DNA of 64,000 bases. Source: Stictocephala bisonia. Lineage: Eukaryota; Arthropoda; Insecta; Hemiptera; Membracidae. The stretch lies in NCBI GenBank assembly GCA_035578905.1, contig JAQJVL010000249.1, forward strand, positions 420,001-484,000, written 5' to 3'. The notes under the pieces were generated by a model. The model saw only the letters and a program-made list of their open reading frames with translations, was not told where the DNA came from and made no database searches. Of this stretch, positions 13,618-24,015 are shown piece by piece; the first letter of the stretch is position 1, and each line of letters begins with the position of its first letter. A program made the translations under genes and the position numbers.

Positions 13618-13722
13618 GATACTTGTCAACATGTTCAACTCTGAGGCTAGAGAGATTAATGATGTTTCATTATCATATTCAAAAAGTGTATTATGAACTA
13701 AAGCATTATCCAGAAAAGTCAT

Positions 13723-14249
13723 ACTTGTAACCAAAGTTTATAGGCATAATAAGCAAAGCCAGAATAATACTGAACAAGACAACATAGTGAGTTTTAGTAA
13801 ATTTTAACTACACAATAAGCTTACAGTTGAATATATTATTTACAAATAATTACAAATCAAAAGTACAATAATAAACATAAATAAATAAACTGTTGTTTAG
13901 CGACTGTCCAGCAGCGATGCATGCGCGACGAGCGTTGGAATACAGCAAACATGAGTCAGCAATCAATGGATAAATATAAGAATGCCTTCAATTCGGCAGC
14001 AGCAATTAGAAATGCGTTGATTGCATCTTCCACTGGGAAGGCTCAGGCGGCGGGTAATCCACTGGGAGCGGGGAATTCCGTTGCCGTGTGGTTGGTAGTC
14101 AGGAAGTGAACAAGCATGCGCGTAGACCACAAAGTCATCCAAGTTAACACAGCCACAGTACAGTACAGGTTAGAGTTGTTGAGTTAGTGAAACATCGTTC
14201 GGACACCCATTTACTTACCTGTCAGTTAGTTTATATTGATGGTTGAGTG
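13723..14249. other. Spacer with GC-richer segment, no clear gene
   Basis: 13740-13900 is AT-rich. 13905-14110 is GC-richer and contains a 62-codon frame (13921-14109) with an Ala-rich stretch and no recognised motif. It could be the 5' region of the Ulp1-like element on the minus strand or unrelated sequence. I cannot assign it. Confidence 0.3.
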
Positions 14250-16101
14250 TCAAAAGAACAGCCTGTCACTACTCACCAACATAGTATACTCTGAGATACT
14301 GGTTTCTGAAACTATTAGTTCTGTAAACCTTTTGAAAAATAGCCACTCCTTGGACATATTTGGTATCTCGTCAAGTCTTTTGAAGGAATATGTTCAAGAG
14401 CTGGCACCTATCTTGACATATTTATTTAATTTCTCTATATTGGAAGGTGTATTTCCTACTGACTTAAAAATCACCAAGACGATACCAGTTTTGAAAAAGG
14501 GAACAAGCGGATCTGACCCTAACTCCTACAGACCCATATCGATTGCTCCGATTATATCTAAAGTTTTTGAAAGAATTGTATTTAACAGACCTATTCTTTT
14601 TGTAACCTCAACAACATAATATCGGATAGCCAGTTTGGATTCAGACCAAACTTGGATACATCTTCTGCAGTAGCATCAGCCATGAAGCGTGTACTGACCT
14701 CTCTTGATTCTGGCGACCACACTGTAGGCCTTTTTTGCGATCTTAGTAAGGCCTTTAACGTTGTTGATCATGTCATTCTCTTACAGAAACTGGCTGCATA
14801 CGGCGTCAGGGATTTTCTTCTTAACTGGTTCAGGTCCTACTTGTTTGGTCGAGTCCAATGTGTCCAACTTTCTAGCTTTGGTGAAACCCACACGTCTGAA
14901 TTTTCTACTGTCAAAACAGGCGTGCCTCAGGGCTCTGTCCTGGGGCCTTTGCTTTTTATCCTCTATATAAATGATCTTCCTAAATACGTTAACCCTGGTA
15001 TAGATAATTCACCACTCTCTGTTTCTTTATTTGCTGACGATACATGTCTCATTTTAAATCACAATAATGTTTCTTCTATAGTCGATATTTTTAATCACAC
15101 TTTCTCTCAACTTATTCAGTGGTTTTCATCAAATAAATTGTACCTAAATGTAGCCAAAACCAGTATTATTGAATTCCATCCTCAACGCACATATAATATT
15201 CCAAACATATTTTGCATGGGCGACACTATTTTGGACAACGCTCTGTCAACTAAATTCCTTGGAATCTATCTAGGTTACAATTTGTCATGGGGCACTCATA
15301 TTTCTAAGCTAGGGAGCCAGCTGAACTCCGCTATATTTGCCCTGAGATGTTTGTCTTCATTCGCCTCTAGTATTATGGCCTTATTGAGAGTCGATTGAGA
15401 TATGGAATTCTTTTCTGGGGTTTCTGTAATTCTACTTTATTTATTCGAATATTTATCCTTCAAAAGAGGGTGCTAAGGATTGTCTGGGGTCAGGACCACA
15501 GGGCCAGCTGTAGGGAGCTCTTTCGGGCGTGGTATCCTCACACTACCCAGCCTTTTAATATTTGAGGTGGTGGTATATGTCTTTAAAAATAAAATCAAAT
15601 TCCCTATCCATAATCATAACTACAATACTAGATGTAAAAACAATTTTACCATTGAAAAGTGCAATCTGGATCTTTTTAAAAATTCTGTTTTTAATTTTGG
15701 CCCTAAATATTTTAATCTTCTCCCTCAAAATATAAAAACAATCAATAGTTTATCTCAGCTGAAAACATGTTTGAGAAGCCATTTGGTTGGGAGGGCTTTC
15801 TATACCATCGATGAGGCTCTTATGCAGCCTTAAGGGGTAATGTTGGCTGTTTTATTTTTATTTAACTACCTTAAATATTTTTCTTAATATAGCAGCTCTT
15901 ACTGTAATAAAATAAATGTCAATATTGGCTTGTGTAGGCTATAGTGAAAAATTTTCTTAGAATTAATTTACTTATGATTTTATTTGTGTATTATTTTATG
16001 TCCTTGATTAATGATGTTATTTTTGTATTATGACTTGCATAGAAAACTGTAACAGTTCATATTGTGTCAATAAATTAATCTTGAATCTTGAATCTTGAAT
16101 C
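14250..16101 (+). pseudogene. 5'-truncated, frameshifted LINE (RT and 3' end)
   Basis: The first segment encodes the approach to the RT domain (FPTDLKITKTIPVLKKG, then SYRPISIAPIISKVFER). A frame change near 14590-14600 leads to SQFGFRP, motif A as FCDLSKAFN, GVPQGSVLGPLLF, and the catalytic box FADD near 15030. Catalytic aspartates are kept, although the second Asp of the usual SKAFD is Asn. Further shifts near 15385 and 15540 break the C-terminal part (YGILFWG, QKR, then HNYNTR and FYTIDEAL). The endonuclease and ORF1 are missing. The 3' UTR ends in three ATCTTGA-type units at 16078-16101, a simple-repeat tail as seen in CR1-like elements. It is a dead copy, clearly a different family from the intact LINE at 43.8-48.7 kb. 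I found no convincing target duplication. The exact 5' junction is uncertain. Confidence 0.85.
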
Positions 16102-17080
16102 TATTAAATAATTTACAATATATTATGGATTCAACCAAGAGCAATGCCAATATCTACAATTAAAGGCAGAGCAGGCCTACCAACCCTTAACCCCTTAACT
16201 GATCATTTCTTATGTCGATAGTTTATTAAACATATGCAAATTAATACAGCAGTGTTTACGTCATAAGCCTGTTTAATAACATTGTAGGGAACTGGTTTTG
16301 TATGTTAGTGTATGTGTTTTCTTTTTTAATTTATTTTAAATTATATAGTTTTCCCTAAATTCTAACAAAAAACACAGTAAATGCTACTTAATAGTATTTG
16401 CATACTAAATATCTATAGGTAAACACGTTACTAATCTGTTATGCAACTCAATTAATCCTGGTTAAACGGCCTCACTGGTTGACATTTTCAGAAAATCCGG
16501 CCATAAGTTGAGATGGGTTGACAAAATGTTTTCATGATTCTGTTTTAATGAACTCTGCAGGATGAGATAACAGAACTCTCAAATTTTACCATGTTACACG
16601 TATAAAATGTGAACAGTATTTTAACTAATTAAAATATATGAGAAAAAGGCGTATTTAGCATATTAATGGGCTATGTTACTAATATAACATGAATTTCTGC
16701 TCTACTTATAATGATAAGCTACTTATTTCTATTGGCCACTCCAAATCATATGTATTTAAATTAATTGAGACAAATAAGAACCATAAAGTTGAACATCTAT
16801 ATCGCACTGTGCTAATAGAAAAAAACAAACAAAAACACATTTTTTGTAATTTATTAATTTGTAATTTACAGAATCATGTTATATTTGAAATAATATTTAT
16901 TCTGTATTAATATTCCTCCACTAATTTGTTATTTCTATATCCACTTTTTTCCCTTTTTAGTTTAAATTACTTACATTCACTTTTGCGTTTCAAACTTTGT
17001 CTTTTATATAAAATTTCACTTTACATTTAACACTTAGCGGTTCAAACTTCAACACTGGTATTAATTATTAGCGTAGTCAA
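16102..17080. other. AT-rich non-coding DNA
   Basis: No gene or repeat family recognised. The 73-codon frame at 16689-16910 has no motif and a composition expected from AT-rich random sequence. Confidence 0.4.
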
Positions 17081-19658
17081 ATAATAATAAATATACAGGG
17101 TGATCAACTCAAGCTGGCCACAATAATAAATATACAGGGTGATCAACTCAAGCTGGCCACAATAATAAATATACAGGGTGATCAACTCAAGCTGGCCACA
17201 ATAATAAATATACAGGGTGATCAACTCAAGCTGGCCACAATAATAAATATACAGGGTTATCAACTCAAGCTGGCCATAATAATAAATATACAGGGTGATC
17301 AACTCAAGCTGGCCATAATAATAAATATACAGGGTGATCAACTCAAGCTGGCCACAATAATAAATATGCAGGGTGATCAACTCAAGCTGGCCACAATAAT
17401 AAATATACAGGGTGATCAACTCAAGCTGGCCACAATAATAAATATACAGGGTGATCAACTCAAGCTGGCCATAATAATAAATATACAGGGTGATCAACTC
17501 AAGCTGGCCACAATAATAAATATACAGTGTGATCAACTCAAGCTGGCCACAATAATAAATATACAGTGTGATCAACTCAAGCTGGCCACAATAATAAATA
17601 TACAGGGTGATCAACTCAAGCTGGCCACAATAATAAATATACAGGGTGATCAACTCAAGCTGGCCACAATAATAAATATACAGGGTGATCAACTCAAGCT
17701 GGCCACAATAATAAATATACAGGGTGATCAACTCAAGCTGGCCACAATAATAAATATACAGGGTGATCAACTCAAGCTGGCCACAATAATAAATATACAG
17801 GGTTATCAACTCAAGCTGGCCATAATAATAAATATACAGGGTGATCAACTCAAGCTGGCCATAATAATAAATATACAGGGTGATCAACTCAAGCTGGCCA
17901 CAATAATAAATATACAGGGTGATCAACTCAAGCTGGCCACAATAATAAATATACAGGGTGATCAACTCAAGCTGGCCACAATAATAAATATACAGGGTGA
18001 TCAACTCAAGCTGGCCACAATAATAAATATACAGGGTGATCAACTCAAGCTGGCCACAATAATAAATATACAGGGTGATCAACTCAAGCTGGCCACAATA
18101 ATAAATATACAGGGTTATCAACTCAAGCTGGCCATAATAATAAATATACAGGGTGATCAACTCAAGCTGGCCATAATAATAAATATACAGGGTGATCAAC
18201 TCAAGCTGGCCACAATAATAAATATACAGGGTGATCAACTCAAGCTGGCCACAATAATAAATATACAGGGTGATCAACTCAAGCTGGCCACAATAATAAA
18301 TATACAGGGTGATCAACTCAAGCTGGCCACAATAATAAATATACAGGGTGATCAACTCAAGCTGGCCACAATAATAAATATACAGTATGATCAACTCAAG
18401 CTGGCCACAATAATAAATATACAGTGTGATCAACTCAAGCTGGCCACAATAATAAATATACAGGGTGATCAACTCAAGCTGGCCACAATAATAAATATAC
18501 AGGGTGATCAACTCAAGCTGGCTACAATAATAAATATACAGGGTGATCAACTCAAGCTGGCTACAATAATAAATATACAGGGTGATCAACTCAAGCTGGC
18601 CACAATAATAAATATACAGGGTGATCAACTCAAGCTGGCCACAATAATAAATATACAGGATTATCAACTCAAGCTGGCCATAATAATAAATATACAGGGT
18701 GATCAACTCAAGCTGGCCATAATAATAAATATACAGGGTGATCAACTCAAGCTGGCCACAATAATAAATATTCAGGGTGATCAACTCAAGCTGGCCACAA
18801 TAATAAATATACAGGGTGATCAACTCAAGCTGGCCACAATAATAAATATACAGGGTGATCAACTCAAGCTGGCCACAATAATAAATATACAGGGTTATCA
18901 ACTCAAGCTGGCCATAATAATAAATATACAGGGTGATCAACTCAAGCTGGCCACAATAATAAATATACAGGGTGATCAACTCAAGCTGGCCACAATAATA
19001 AATATACAGGGTGATCAACTCAAGCTGGCCACAATAATAAATATACAGGGTGATCAACTCAAGCTGGCCACAATAATAAATATACAGGGTGATCAACTCA
19101 AGCTGGCCATAATAATAAATATACAGGGTGATCAACTCAAGCTGGCCACAATAATAAATATACAGTGTGATCAACTCAAGCTGGCCACAATAATAAATAT
19201 ACAGTGTGATCAACTCAAGCTGGCCACAATAATAAATATACAGGGTGATCAACTCAAGCTGGCCACAATAATAAATATACAGTGTGATCAACTCAAGCTG
19301 GCCACAATAATAAATATACAGGGTAATCAACTCAAGCTGGCCACAATAATAAATATACAGGGTTATCAACTCAAGCTGGCCACAATAATAAATTTACAGG
19401 GTGATCAACACAAGCTGGCCACAATAATAAATATACAGGGTGATCAACTCAAGCTGGCCACAATAATAAATATACAGGGTGATCAACTCAAGCTGGCCAC
19501 AATAATAAATATACAGGGTGATCAACTCAAGTTGGCCACAATAATAAATATACAGGGTGATCAACTCAAGCTGGCCACAATAATAAATATACAGGGTGAT
19601 CAACTCAAGCTGGCCACAATAATAAATATACAGGGTGTTCAACTCAAGCTGGCCACAG
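17081..19658 (+). repeat. 39-bp minisatellite, ~66 copies, open on both strands
   Basis: The unit is TACAGGGTGATCAACTCAAG followed by CTGGCCACAATAATAAATA. Units are nearly identical. The main variants are GGTTATC for GGTGATC, AGTGTG for AGGGTG and CCATAA for CCACAA. A mini-block (GGTTATC unit, then CCATAA units) recurs about every 300 bp, so a higher-order repeat of seven or eight units is likely. The period equals 13 codons and lacks stops in several frames. This explains the 775- to 796-codon frames on opposite strands, encoding repeats such as INIQGDQLKLATI. I do not regard these as genes. Confidence 0.93.
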
Positions 19659-20240
19659 TTGAAATCTTAAAGAGTTTTGATTTTACAGCAAACCTAAATA
19701 GGGAACTTTATCTAATTTTTTATGTTCAATACAATTACGTTGGTCCATTTTTTTAATTCGGTCGCCATTTTCCAATATGGTGGTCAACTTTGATATGTCT
19801 TATAAGAACCCCTACTTTTTATGATGGATTTAGATGTTACTAGTGATTCTAAGATTTGTTTACTCTTGGTATTATTTTGATATACTTAATTGTTTCGCCA
19901 CTAGGAGAGCTGAAAGTTTCAGAAATCCTTTTCAACTATTTATTAAAGAGGCGTGTTCTGCCATTTACAAAAATAAAGCTTGACTTATAATGCATTATTT
20001 TTATTCTGTTGAATTTTGAAAAGCACTCCAACACATATTTTATACAAAAATATTACAATCACGAAGTTCAAATATTAAAATATGGTCACCATTTTCCAAT
20101 TAGCGGGTAACTTTGAAATGACTTATAGTAACCCCTATTTTTATGATGGATTTAGGATTAACTAGCGATTCTAAGACTTTTTTTATTCTTGGTAATTTTT
20201 AAATATATTTAACAGTTTTCCCGCTAGGAGCGCTGTTAAG
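19626..20240 (+). mobile_element. Decayed transposon end adjoining the 39-bp array
   Basis: The last, diverged array unit (TACAGGGTGTTCAACTCAAG) runs on into single-copy sequence. Its segment ACAGCAAACCTAAATAGGGA (19686 onward), the following ACTTTATCTAATTTTT, and the later GCCATTTTCC align with the left arm of the foldback element at 22733. It is therefore a diverged relative. A stretch of about 150 bp containing GCCATTTTCC, CCCCTA and TTTATGATGGATTTAG occurs twice in direct order, near 19762-19915 and 20090-20240. No right terminus was found. Confidence 0.5.
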
Positions 20241-20482
20241 TTTATTGTCTCTCTTGCCAATTGACAATCTTCCCTCTCACTCTAGGCTGCTGCGCAAGAA
20301 GCTCGACCTAGCGGCGGTCGCGTCAAGATAGCATTTGCTTTTCGCTTATAGATGTGTATTCATTGTTCAAACTCAAAACCTATACACTCTCTCACTTGGA
20401 TTGAAACCATTTATTTTTATACTTACTTAAATTAATTAGTTTACTAAGCTGAATATTGTTTTATCAACATTCAAAAATGTTA

Positions 20483-20813
20483 CAGTAGAACCTCTTTAAT
20501 CCGAACTAATTGGGACCGGGGGTAGTTCGGACTAAGGAATGTTCGGATTACAGAACATATTGTTGCTTTTACATAACAATAGCTAAAACGTGGCTAAAAT
20601 GGATCGTAATTGTTGCGGGAAAAGTGATAAATGCTTTATAAAGTAAAATACAGTGTTTATTTAATACAGTAGTAAACATAGTGAATAAACAGTACTGTTT
20701 CGTGCGCATTCCGTTGTAGTTCATTCAACGGCCAACGTTAAACGGCTCCTGCGGCGGCGTTCGGATTAGTGGACGTTCGGATTACGGGGGTTCGGATTAA
20801 AGAGGTTCTACCG
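20483..20813. mobile_element. pogo/Tigger-like MITE, 331 bp
   Basis: The left end CAGTAGAACCTCTTTAATCC continues with GAAC, and the right end is its reverse complement with one mismatch in 24 bases. TA dinucleotides flank both sides (20481-20482 and 20814-20815). Further TTCGGATTA motifs repeat near both ends. The CAGTAGAACC terminus plus a TA target fits the pogo/Tigger branch of Tc1/mariner. No transposase is encoded, so it would depend on enzyme supplied elsewhere. Confidence 0.88.
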
Positions 20814-21634
20814 TATTTCAATTTCACTCAAGTTATGAGCTATTAAAAACAATATGATAGTTGTCAGAGTTTACATATTGTACGAGTTCTGAGTCGTACC
20901 CCATGCCATGTTTGTCGTGTCTGGATTATAATTATTTATATTGTAAATAATTTTGTCTATAGCTCAAATTATAATTATTATAAAAAACGAATAAATGTAT
21001 TTTTTCATTTGAATAGAGTTTACTATCGATTTCAGAAATGTTGTGATATATGTATTCGCTACAACATGTGCTGTAAACTATATGAGTATTTGGGATAAAT
21101 TAGAAATGTTTGATAAAACTTGAGTGTTACCTCAGCACGTCTGAGTCCTGTTTCGGCTTTGCGCTGAGGCATGAAATGAGAAAACAGTTTGTGCTTCCTT
21201 TTTGTATTTTCCCTTCATCCTTTGTTATTTCCCTCTACGGCACATCACCGCGTTATTTCCTTTTTCCTTTATCATTGTTGACGATAAGTACAGAGCTCGT
21301 TTTCAGAATTGTTTGAGCTCTATTTTTCATTTATTTTTACTTTTAAACATCAAAATAAATAAATACAGGTGCGCATATCACCCTGTAATAGACGCGTTTG
21401 AACACATTTACCAAAGGAAATGAATATTTAATTTTTGTTTAAACTGCAATTAATATTTTCCTATAATGTATTTGCCTAGAAAAATATTTCTCGAAATAGG
21501 AAACAAAATTTTTATATCTAGCCATTTATATAATCGTATATTGCTGTTGGCCGAAACGTAATGTCTTCTCACTCTTTAACCACGTTCTCAGCCTTAAGGA
21601 ACAGTAAAACTATGTAAATATGCTGATTATCCAT
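20814..21634. other. AT-rich non-coding DNA
   Basis: Nothing recognisable. Overlapping frames near 21110-21423 (68 and 73 codons) are Phe/Ser-rich with no motif and no supporting context. Confidence 0.4.
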
Positions 21635-21843
21635 GCATCGGGTTTAGTAGGTTATACATGGGTCGCTTGCATTGCAAACTCTACATTCATCAGGTTTTGT
21701 AGGTTATACATGGGTCGCTTGCATTGCAAACTCTACATTCATCAGGTTTTGTAGGTTATACATGGGTCGCTTGCATTGCAAACTCTACATTCATCAGGTT
21801 TTGTAGGTTATGCATGGGTCGCTTGCATTGCAAACTCTACATT
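21635..21843 (+). repeat. 52-bp tandem repeat, 4 copies
   Basis: The unit is CATCAGGTTTTGTAGGTTAT followed by ACATGGGTCGCTTGC and ATTGCAAACTCTACATT. The first copy has CATCGGGTTTAG and the last TATGCATGGG. The others are identical, so the expansion is recent. Confidence 0.9.
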
Positions 21844-22272
21844 CGACTTGTAAGTTATTTTAAATTATGAAACAGTTGCAAATATTTTTGAATTTTACTG
21901 GTTTTGTAACCCATGAATCCTATAAATATTGAAAATTACCTCACGCTGCTACCAACATGAAAACAGACATCAAATAAAAATATTGACACGTCCGTAACTT
22001 ATCACGCATTATTCATACATAATTTAAATATATAAAGATAATATTTATTTGAACATTACATACATAATTGGACTCACAAAGTATAAAATACTTGCGAAGC
22101 CTCCTCACGATTTAGGTATTGAGGAGTAAAGAAAGCATAGTTATTAAAAACGAACCAACAAATTATTTATAAGAACTATTATTGGAAGTGGTAGTTTCTA
22201 CTCCATGTTTTAGATTTCCTTGTGAATTATGTAATAATTCACTTTTATTATTATTATATTTATTTAGTGAAG
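21844..22272. other. AT-rich non-coding DNA
   Basis: No feature supported, apart from being the upstream flank of the small cysteine-rich ORF that follows. Confidence 0.4.
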
Positions 22273-22401
22273 ATGAGTAAAGTCTGCGTATGTGGTAACG
22301 TCAACTGTAATACGTTTGGGGCCCATATTGTGGAAATGTCACGTGATCTGAATCACTATATAACATGTGGACTCTGCGGTAGGAAAAGTGACTATTCGTA
22401 A
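22273..22401 (+). CDS. Small Cys-rich ORF, zinc-ribbon-like (42 aa)
   Basis: An ATG frame of 42 codons ends at TAA 22399-22401. Its cysteines are at residues 5, 7 and 12 (VCVCGNVNC) and 32 and 35 (CGLCG). The second is a classic zinc knuckle and the whole resembles a short zinc ribbon. The frame is clearly GC-richer than the surrounding AT-rich DNA, which is mild support for coding history. I do not recognise a family. It could be a small domestic gene, one exon of a larger gene, a fragment of an inserted viral or transposon gene, or chance. No splice sites or poly(A) signal were tied to it. Confidence 0.3.
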   Translation: MSKVCVCGNVNCNTFGAHIVEMSRDLNHYITCGLCGRKSDYS

Positions 22402-22732
22402 ATAATTAGACGGTAAAAGTTTTTTTATAATAATCTATACAGTTATTTCATGAGAACAACTTAATAAAAAGTAAACGAGATGAGATCAGTGATAGTAAAC
22501 AATTACCTATAAACAATAAACACATCGCAATTTAACGCCAGGAACGGGTCCACATTGCCAATAACTGCCCAAATATAGTGCGCTATCTGGGCTCAACTCC
22601 ACTGTCCCATTACATCGTGTTAATGTCATTGCGAGCTATTATGGCTCTCGGGAGTCTCCAGCCGATAGCTCTGGCAGTAAGGCCAACCACTAAATACAAA
22701 ATATGTATTTTACAAGATGATTTAATATATAT
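22402..22732. other. Spacer without recognised feature
   Basis: 22550-22680 is GC-richer, with a 66-codon frame (22578-22778) that runs into the foldback element and has no motif. Confidence 0.35.
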
Positions 22733-24015
22733 ACAAGGTGATTTTTTTTTAAAGTGTGCCACCATTGGGATCTTTTAAACCTGCAGAGATACAACAAACT
22801 TTAAATGGGGAACTTCACCTACTTTTTCCTCATTAATATAAATATGCATTTAGTGGTTTTCAAAATAGGCGTTATTTTCCAAAAAGGCAGACAACTTAAT
22901 TTGTTCTCAAACAACGATATGTATTAATTGACTGTTTCTGATAGCAAATATAATTAATTTAAAGCCTTTTTTATTCCCCGTGCATTTCCCCGTAGTATTA
23001 TCCGTTGACAACTTTTAACATTGCAAATTGAAATAACAGCCATGTTTTATTCTGTAATATTATTACGCAGGCTTAAATTCATACATATTAGTTATCATAC
23101 AAGTTGAATATCTAAGAGAAAATAAATATAACTAGCCCAAGACTATGGCAATAACTCATTACCTTACACTAGTTTTTTGTAGCAGTATCGAGTACCAGTT
23201 ATCAATATTATTATTCACTTAGTTAAGTTATTTTATTATTTAGTCATTACCATTGGCACATAATTGTAGGTTAGGGCAATTGTAATAAATATAAGTTTGA
23301 CAACAATGTAACAGCTGATATTTATATGAACAGCTGACAGTTCAGTATTATGAAAGGTTTTCTTTAAACATTTCATTCTGATAATGTAGTTTCTATTTCT
23401 GTAGCTAGGGCATTAAATATTACAAAATCTACTGTGTTACGATTACATACCTAATATAATAATTACTTATGTTGTACTAAGTGCTATTTTATCATACAAA
23501 ATATATTTAATTGTGAAAATACAATGAAAAAGAAAATAAGAAAGGTTTTTAAAATTAGTAGTAGAAACTGGGTCATGAAAAAATATTCTATGGCTAATTA
23601 TTTTTATTTTCTCTAGGATATTGAACCTGTATCATAACTAATATGCATGAATTTAAGCCAGCATCCTAATATTACAAAATAAAACATGGCTGTTATTTCA
23701 ATTTGCAATGTTAAAAGTTGCCGTTTTTTTTAACTGTGTCATAGATTAGAAACGGCTAATACTACCGGGAAATTCAAAGAATAAAAAAGTCTTTAAATTA
23801 AATTTTATATCCGGAACAATTATTAAATACATAGCATTCCATGAGAAAAAAATAAGTTGTCAGCCATTTTGGAAAATGGCGGTTTTTTGTTGAAAACCGC
23901 TAAATGCATATTTTTATTAATGAGAAAAAAGTAGGTAAAGTTCCCCATTTTAAATTTGTTGTATCTCTGCAGGTTTAAAAGATCTCAATGGTGGCACACT
24001 TAAAAATCACCCTGT
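22733..24015. mobile_element. Foldback transposon with ~410-bp inverted arms
   Basis: The left arm (22733 to about 23135, starting ACAAGGTGATTT) and right arm (about 23597 to 24015, ending AAAATCACCCTGT) are diverged inverted copies. Shared blocks include GTGTGCCACCATTG, AAACCTGCAGAGATACAACA, GGGGAACTT and CATTGCAAATTGAAATAACA. The spacer of about 460 bp has no coding content. The ends have the form ACAGGGTGATTTTT and lie in TA-rich DNA, so a TA target is possible but not proven. Substitutions and indels between the arms suggest an old insertion. The superfamily is not determined. Confidence 0.8.

Larger units (their letters stand above)
11968..13722 (-). pseudogene. Broken coiled-coil / Ulp1 (C48) protease-like ORF
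   Basis: Reading the minus strand from ATG at 13722, and leaving out the inserted transposon plus one target copy (273 bp), one frame runs to 12187. It is interrupted by only two stops, TAG 13149-13147 and TAA 12660-12658. The first two thirds is a coiled-coil-like, Asn/Leu/Lys-rich region. The rest is a Ulp1/SENP-type cysteine protease domain. It opens with LLDDSIMQSYF near 12810 and has GSHW (His codon 12567-12565), HLDS (Asp 12516-12514), RQ (Gln 12420-12418) and ECG (Cys 12402-12400). The His-Asp spacing of 17 and Gln-Cys spacing of 6 match yeast Ulp1. After the stop at 12187 a shifted frame continues with KEWKIVNYPKKQ and a Ser/Thr-rich tail until the 119-bp satellite cuts it off at 11967. 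Such proteases occur in retroelement ORF1 proteins as well as in cells. The layout suggests a retrotransposon ORF1, but this is inference. Confidence 0.7.

Noticed and set aside
13921..14109. 62-codon Ala-rich frame as a gene
   Set aside because: No motif, no homologue recognised, and it is flanked by retroelement debris.
12187..16101. Ulp1-like ORF and RT as one bicistronic LINE
   Set aside because: They lie on opposite strands with heads facing each other, and so cannot be one element as they stand.
16689..16910. 73-codon frame
   Set aside because: Composition matches surrounding AT-rich DNA and no domain is visible.
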